Assembly (NCBI RefSeq): GCF_028649395.1
Contig: NZ_JAQSUW010000002.1
Location: 1-64,000, forward strand
Length of the DNA stretch: 64,000 bases
Reading direction: 5' to 3'
DNA from: Pseudomonas sp. Gutcm_11s
GTDB lineage: Bacteria > Pseudomonadota > Gammaproteobacteria > Pseudomonadales > Pseudomonadaceae
Positions 60,593-64,000 of this stretch are shown piece by piece. How positions within the stretch are numbered: the first letter of the stretch is position 1; every line of letters starts with the position of its first letter. The notes under the pieces are model-generated. The model was not told where the DNA came from. It saw only the letters and a list, made by a program, of their open reading frames with translations, and made no database searches. Made by a program: the position numbers and the translations under genes.

Positions 60593-60949
60593 TTAAGCCA
60601 GAACGGCCTTAGCTTTCTCGACAATCGCAGCAAACGCCGCTTTTTCGTTCACTGCCAGATCGGCCAGAACCTTGCGGTCGATTTCGATCGACGCTTTTTT
60701 CAGGCCAGCGATCAGACGGCTGTAGGACAGACCGTTGACGCGAGCACCAGCGTTGATACGAGCGATCCACAGAGCGCGGAACTGACGCTTGCGCTGACGG
60801 CGGTCACGGTAGGCGTATTGACCTGCCTTGATCACAGCCTGCTTGGCAACGCGGAACACGCGAGAACGCGCGCCGTAGTAGCCTTTGGCGAGTTTCAGGA
60901 TTTTTTTGTGACGAGCACGAGCGATAACGCCACGCTTAACACGAGCCAT
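60593..60949 (-). CDS. rplT: 50S ribosomal protein L20
   Basis: A 118-aa L20 with the conserved start [20 protein letters not shown] and internal [26 protein letters not shown]. It assembles early on 23S rRNA. It follows rpmI by 31 bp in the standard infC-rpmI-rplT order. Confidence 0.98.
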   Translation of the reverse strand: MARVKRGVIARARHKKILKLAKGYYGARSRVFRVAKQAVIKAGQYAYRDRRQRKRQFRALWIARINAGARVNGLSYSRLIAGLKKASIEIDRKVLADLAVNEKAAFAAIVEKAKAVLA

Positions 60950-60980
60950 GAGTAATTACCTCTAAAATATCTTGACCGAA

Positions 60981-61175
60981 TTAACGAACGCGCAGCATGC
61001 GCTCGACTTTTGCCTTGTCCGACGGATGCATCAGTTCGCTACCGCGAAGTTGACGCTTACGCTTGGTGGACATTTTGGTCAGGATGTGGCTCTTGAAAGC
61101 GTGCTTGTGCTTGTAGCCGGCAGCAGTTTTCAGGAAACGCTTAGCCGCGCCGCTTTTGGTTTTCATCTTTGGCAT
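60981..61175 (-). CDS. rpmI: 50S ribosomal protein L35
   Basis: A 64-aa L35, highly basic, starting [20 protein letters not shown] after the initiator Met, with the conserved end [11 protein letters not shown]. It lies between infC and rplT. Confidence 0.98.
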   Translation of the reverse strand: MPKMKTKSGAAKRFLKTAAGYKHKHAFKSHILTKMSTKRKRQLRGSELMHPSDKAKVERMLRVR

Positions 61176-61235
61176 GTTTGGTACTCCGCATTCATTAACA
61201 ACTGATAACCATCAGGCCTGCCAGTGCCCGGGAGG

Positions 61236-61781
61236 TTATTTACGCTTCTTGGGAGCGATGACCATCATCAGCTGGCGTCCTTCCAGCTTAGGATGCTGTT
61301 CTACGGTGCCGATTTCGGCGAGGTCGGTTTCGACCCGCTTCAACAGCTCCATACCCAGCTCCTGGTGGGCCATCTCACGACCACGGAATCGCAAGGATAC
61401 CTTGGCCTTGTCCCCTTCATTAAGGAAACGTACCAGGTTGCGTAGTTTTACCTGGTAATCCCCTTCTTCCGTCCCTGGACGAAACTTGATTTCTTTAATC
61501 TGCTGCTGATGCTGGTTCTTCTTAGCGACAGCGGCTTGTTTCTTCTTCTCGAACAGGTGCTTGCCGTAGTCCATGATCCGGCAAACTGGCGGGACGGCGT
61601 CAGCGGAGATCTCTACCAGATCCAGCTTGGCTTCTTCAGCCACGCGCAGTGCCTCATCAATCGAAACGATGCCAACCTGCTCGCCATCCGCGCCAATCAG
61701 GCGGACTTCACGTGCAGTGATGTTCTCGTTGATCGGGGCCTTCGGGACGGCCCGCTTATCCTGTCTCATTTCACGCTTAAT
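61236..61781 (-). CDS. infC: Translation initiation factor IF-3 with probable ATT start
   Basis: A 181-aa IF-3, which prevents premature subunit joining and proofreads start codons. The N-domain ([24 protein letters not shown]) and C-domain ([24 protein letters not shown]) are complete. The first in-frame ATG (61769) has no ribosome binding site at proper distance, while ATT at 61781 has GGAG 8 bp upstream. An AUU start that lets IF-3 repress itself is known for infC, so I placed the start there. It begins 5 bp after the thrS stop. Confidence 0.92.
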   Translation of the reverse strand: MKREMRQDKRAVPKAPINENITAREVRLIGADGEQVGIVSIDEALRVAEEAKLDLVEISADAVPPVCRIMDYGKHLFEKKKQAAVAKKNQHQQQIKEIKFRPGTEEGDYQVKLRNLVRFLNEGDKAKVSLRFRGREMAHQELGMELLKRVETDLAEIGTVEQHPKLEGRQLMMVIAPKKRK

Positions 61782-61786
61782 AGTGA

Positions 61787-63709
61787 TTACTCCGAATCTT
61801 GGCGACCACGCCGGGAAACCGCTTGCTTGAGCTGCTCGGCGAACTGTTCCAGGGGCATCGAGCCCAGGTCTACACCTTCGCGGGTACGCACAGCAACGGA
61901 TCGTGTCTCAACTTCCCTGTCGCCGATAACCAGGAGATAGGGAACCTTGAGCAAAGTATGCTCGCGGATTTTAAAGCCGATTTTTTCGTTTCTCAAGTCA
62001 GACTTGGCACGGAACCCGCTTTGGTTGAGAGTTTTCTCGACTTCCAGAGCAAAATCGGCCTGCTTGTCGGTGATATTCATGATCACCGCCTGAGTCGGCG
62101 CCAGCCAGCTCGGGAACGCACCGGCATAGTGCTCGATGAGCATGCCGATGAAGCGCTCGAAGGAGCCAAGGATGGCGCGGTGCAACATCACCGGTCGCGT
62201 ACGGCTGTTATCTTCGGCGATATAGTTGGCATCCAGGCGCTCCGGCAGGTTCGGATCGTACTGCAGAGTACCGCACTGCCAGTTACGACCGAGGCAATCC
62301 TTCAGCGTGAACTCGATCTTCGGACCGTAGAAAGCACCCTCGCCCGGCTGGTATTCCCAGGCCAGACCCGATTCGTTCAGCGCATCGGCCAGAGCAGTTT
62401 CAGCGCGATCCCACAGCTCGTCGGAACCTACGCGCTTGGCCGGACGAGTGGACAGTTTCATGGCGATATCGGCGAAACCGAAGTCGGCATACACCTGCAG
62501 AGTCAGCTTGATGAAGTCAGACGCCTCCTTCTTCACCTGCTCTTCGGTGCAGAAGATATGCGCGTCGTCCTGAGTGAAGCCACGCACACGCATGATGCCA
62601 TGCAGCGCACCAGAGGCCTCGTTGCGGTGGCAGGAGCCGAATTCGGCCATACGCAGCGGCAGATCACGGTAGGACTTCAGGCCCTGGTTGAAGATCTGCA
62701 CGTGGCACGGGCAGTTCATCGGCTTCACCGCGTAGTCACGGTTTTCCGAACTGGTGGTGAACATGTTCTCGGCGTAGTTCGACCAGTGGCCCGAGCGCTC
62801 CCAGAGGATGCGATCAACCACCTGTGGCGTGCGCACCTCGACGTAGCCATGCTCGCGCTGCACCTGGCGCATGTACTGCTCCAGCACCTGGTAGACGGTC
62901 CAGCCAGCCGGATGCCAGAACACCATGCCCGGCGCCTCTTCCTGCAGATGGAACAGGTCCAGCTGCTTGCCGATACGGCGGTGATCGCGCTTCTCGGCCT
63001 CTTCGATGCGCTGGATGTAGGCCGCCAGCTGCTTCTTGTCCGCCCAGGCAGTGCCATAGACGCGCTGCAGCTGCTCGTTCTTCGAGTCGCCGCGCCAGTA
63101 GGCACCGGAAATCTTGGTCAGCTTGAACGACTTAAGGAAGCGAGTATTGGGCACGTGCGGACCGCGACACATGTCCACGTATTCCTCATGGAAGTACAGA
63201 CCCATGGCCTTCTCGTCCGGCATGTCGTCGATCAGGCGCAGCTTGTATTCCTCGCCACGCGCCTTGAACAGCTCGATGACATCGGCACGCGGAGTCATCT
63301 TCTTGATGACGTCGTAGTCCTTGTCGATCAGCTCGGCCATGCGCTTCTCAATGGCCGCCATATCTTCTGGCGTGAAGGGGCGATCGATGGCGATGTCGTA
63401 ATAGAAGCCTTCTTCGATCACCGGACCGATCACCATCTTGGCGTTCGGATAGAGCTGTTTCACCGCGTGACCGACCAGGTGCGCACAGGAGTGACGGATG
63501 ATCTCCAGCCCCTCTTCGTCCTTCGGCGTGATGATCTGCAGGGTCGCGTCATTCTCGATCACGTCACAGGCATCCACCTGCCTGCCGTCGACCTTGCCGG
63601 CCAAGGTGGCCTTGGCCAGACCGGCACCGATGGACTGAGCCACCTCGAGCACGGAAACGGGACGATCGAACGAACGCTGACTGCCGTCGGGAAGAGTAAT
63701 GATGGGCAT
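61787..63709 (-). CDS. thrS: Threonyl-tRNA synthetase
   Basis: A 640-aa class II synthetase. The N-terminal TGS domain ([13 protein letters not shown]) is followed by the editing domain with zinc-like HxxxH ([15 protein letters not shown] near residue 73) and the catalytic core with [10 protein letters not shown] (zinc Cys) near residue 333 and [14 protein letters not shown]. Start 63709 follows GAGGAGGCGCC; a frame 11 codons longer has no such site. It heads the operon running through infC to merR. Confidence 0.97.
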   Translation of the reverse strand: MPIITLPDGSQRSFDRPVSVLEVAQSIGAGLAKATLAGKVDGRQVDACDVIENDATLQIITPKDEEGLEIIRHSCAHLVGHAVKQLYPNAKMVIGPVIEEGFYYDIAIDRPFTPEDMAAIEKRMAELIDKDYDVIKKMTPRADVIELFKARGEEYKLRLIDDMPDEKAMGLYFHEEYVDMCRGPHVPNTRFLKSFKLTKISGAYWRGDSKNEQLQRVYGTAWADKKQLAAYIQRIEEAEKRDHRRIGKQLDLFHLQEEAPGMVFWHPAGWTVYQVLEQYMRQVQREHGYVEVRTPQVVDRILWERSGHWSNYAENMFTTSSENRDYAVKPMNCPCHVQIFNQGLKSYRDLPLRMAEFGSCHRNEASGALHGIMRVRGFTQDDAHIFCTEEQVKKEASDFIKLTLQVYADFGFADIAMKLSTRPAKRVGSDELWDRAETALADALNESGLAWEYQPGEGAFYGPKIEFTLKDCLGRNWQCGTLQYDPNLPERLDANYIAEDNSRTRPVMLHRAILGSFERFIGMLIEHYAGAFPSWLAPTQAVIMNITDKQADFALEVEKTLNQSGFRAKSDLRNEKIGFKIREHTLLKVPYLLVIGDREVETRSVAVRTREGVDLGSMPLEQFAEQLKQAVSRRGRQDSE

Positions 63710-63897
63710 GGCGCCTCCTCTCCTAGTGGTGACCCCTACCAAAGGTCACATGGGCTGGGATGAGCCAGGAAGCGATCCGGCGGCGCGCCTGCCAGACGAT
63801 GGCAGGAGCCTTGCGGCAAACCGGAACAGACCGCAGTCACTGGAGGTAAACGAATCGCGGATGCTTTCAGAAAGCCAAAGCCCTGACAAGCAGCCAA

Positions 63898-63927
63898 TAA
63901 AAAAGGGGTCGTATTAACGACCCCTTT
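63898..63927 (-). terminator. Terminator of tRNA-Val transcript
   Basis: AAAGGGGTCGT and ACGACCCCTTT with a 4-nt loop are followed, on the minus strand, by a T-run (TTTTTTATTGG). It lies just after the tRNA and ahead of thrS. Confidence 0.85.
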
Positions 63928-63933
63928 CGGATT

Positions 63934-64000
63934 TGGTAGGCACAATTGGACTCGAACCAACGACCCCCACCATGTCAAGGTGGTGCTCTAACCAACTGAG
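63934..64000 (-). tRNA. tRNA-Val (GAC), 5' end cut by window edge
   Basis: On the minus strand the T-arm (GGTTCGAGTCC), the anticodon stem-loop ACCTTGACATGGT with anticodon GAC, the D-arm and the encoded CCA are visible. The first acceptor-stem bases lie beyond position 64000. Confidence 0.92.

Noticed and set aside
61799..63763. 654-codon plus-strand frame opposite thrS
   Set aside because: Antisense shadow of threonyl-tRNA synthetase; no family features.

Overview
The window is high-GC gammaproteobacterial chromosome, most likely Pseudomonas. The evidence is the block thrS-infC-rpmI-rplT-pheS-pheT-ihfA-merR-tRNA-Pro at the right, the tauABCD operon, and the general codon style. I cannot fix the species from sequence alone.

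Layout. (1) 1-6300: metabolic backbone with a lipoamide dehydrogenase and MFS exporter pair, a hot-dog thioesterase, a thiolase, a TetR regulator and a short-chain dehydrogenase. (2) 6580-10118: taurine uptake and desulfonation operon tauABCD, followed by a 144-bp palindromic element whose inverted ends supply the stop codons of both flanking genes. (3) 10257-14831: an MFS transporter, a SpoU-type RNA methyltransferase, an FAD oxidoreductase and the 23S rRNA methyltransferase rlmE. (4) 14891-22219: an eight-gene minus-strand operon (GntR/UTRA regulator, AprA-like flavoprotein, two-cluster ferredoxin, ABC importer, HEAT-repeat protein, DUF971 protein). It looks like an uncharacterised import-plus-redox pathway, possibly for sulfur. 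(5) 22330-27264: a BvgA/EvgA-like response regulator fused to PAS and degenerate kinase modules, divergent from a large autotransporter, with a BvgA-type palindrome between them.

(6) 27321-56307: a genomic island of about 28.9 kb inserted at the 3' end of tRNA-Pro(GGG). A 51-bp imperfect duplication of the tRNA end marks the left junction, with a tyrosine integrase beside it. Pairs of the decamer AATTGGCAAC at 11-bp spacing lie inside both ends. The left half holds mobile-element genes (DUF3987, AlpA, DUF932, YqaJ exonuclease, a Gp3-like Cys protein, XRE regulator, two split zinc-ribbon proteins). The centre holds an AcrVA2-like candidate anti-CRISPR, a Schlafen/AlbA_2 protein and a Gp2/YagK-type protein. 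The AT-rich right half is a defence module: dndB-dndC-dndD-dndE (DNA phosphorothioation) with no dndFGH. Just upstream on the same strand is a compact trio (GIY-YIG-like protein, DGQHR-domain protein, unknown 411-aa protein), which I judge the best candidate for an undescribed partner system. A decayed IS3-family element and a remnant of a second integrase show repeated insertion.

(7) 56258-64000: conserved translation backbone from tRNA-Pro to tRNA-Val, including an infC that appears to use an ATT start codon.
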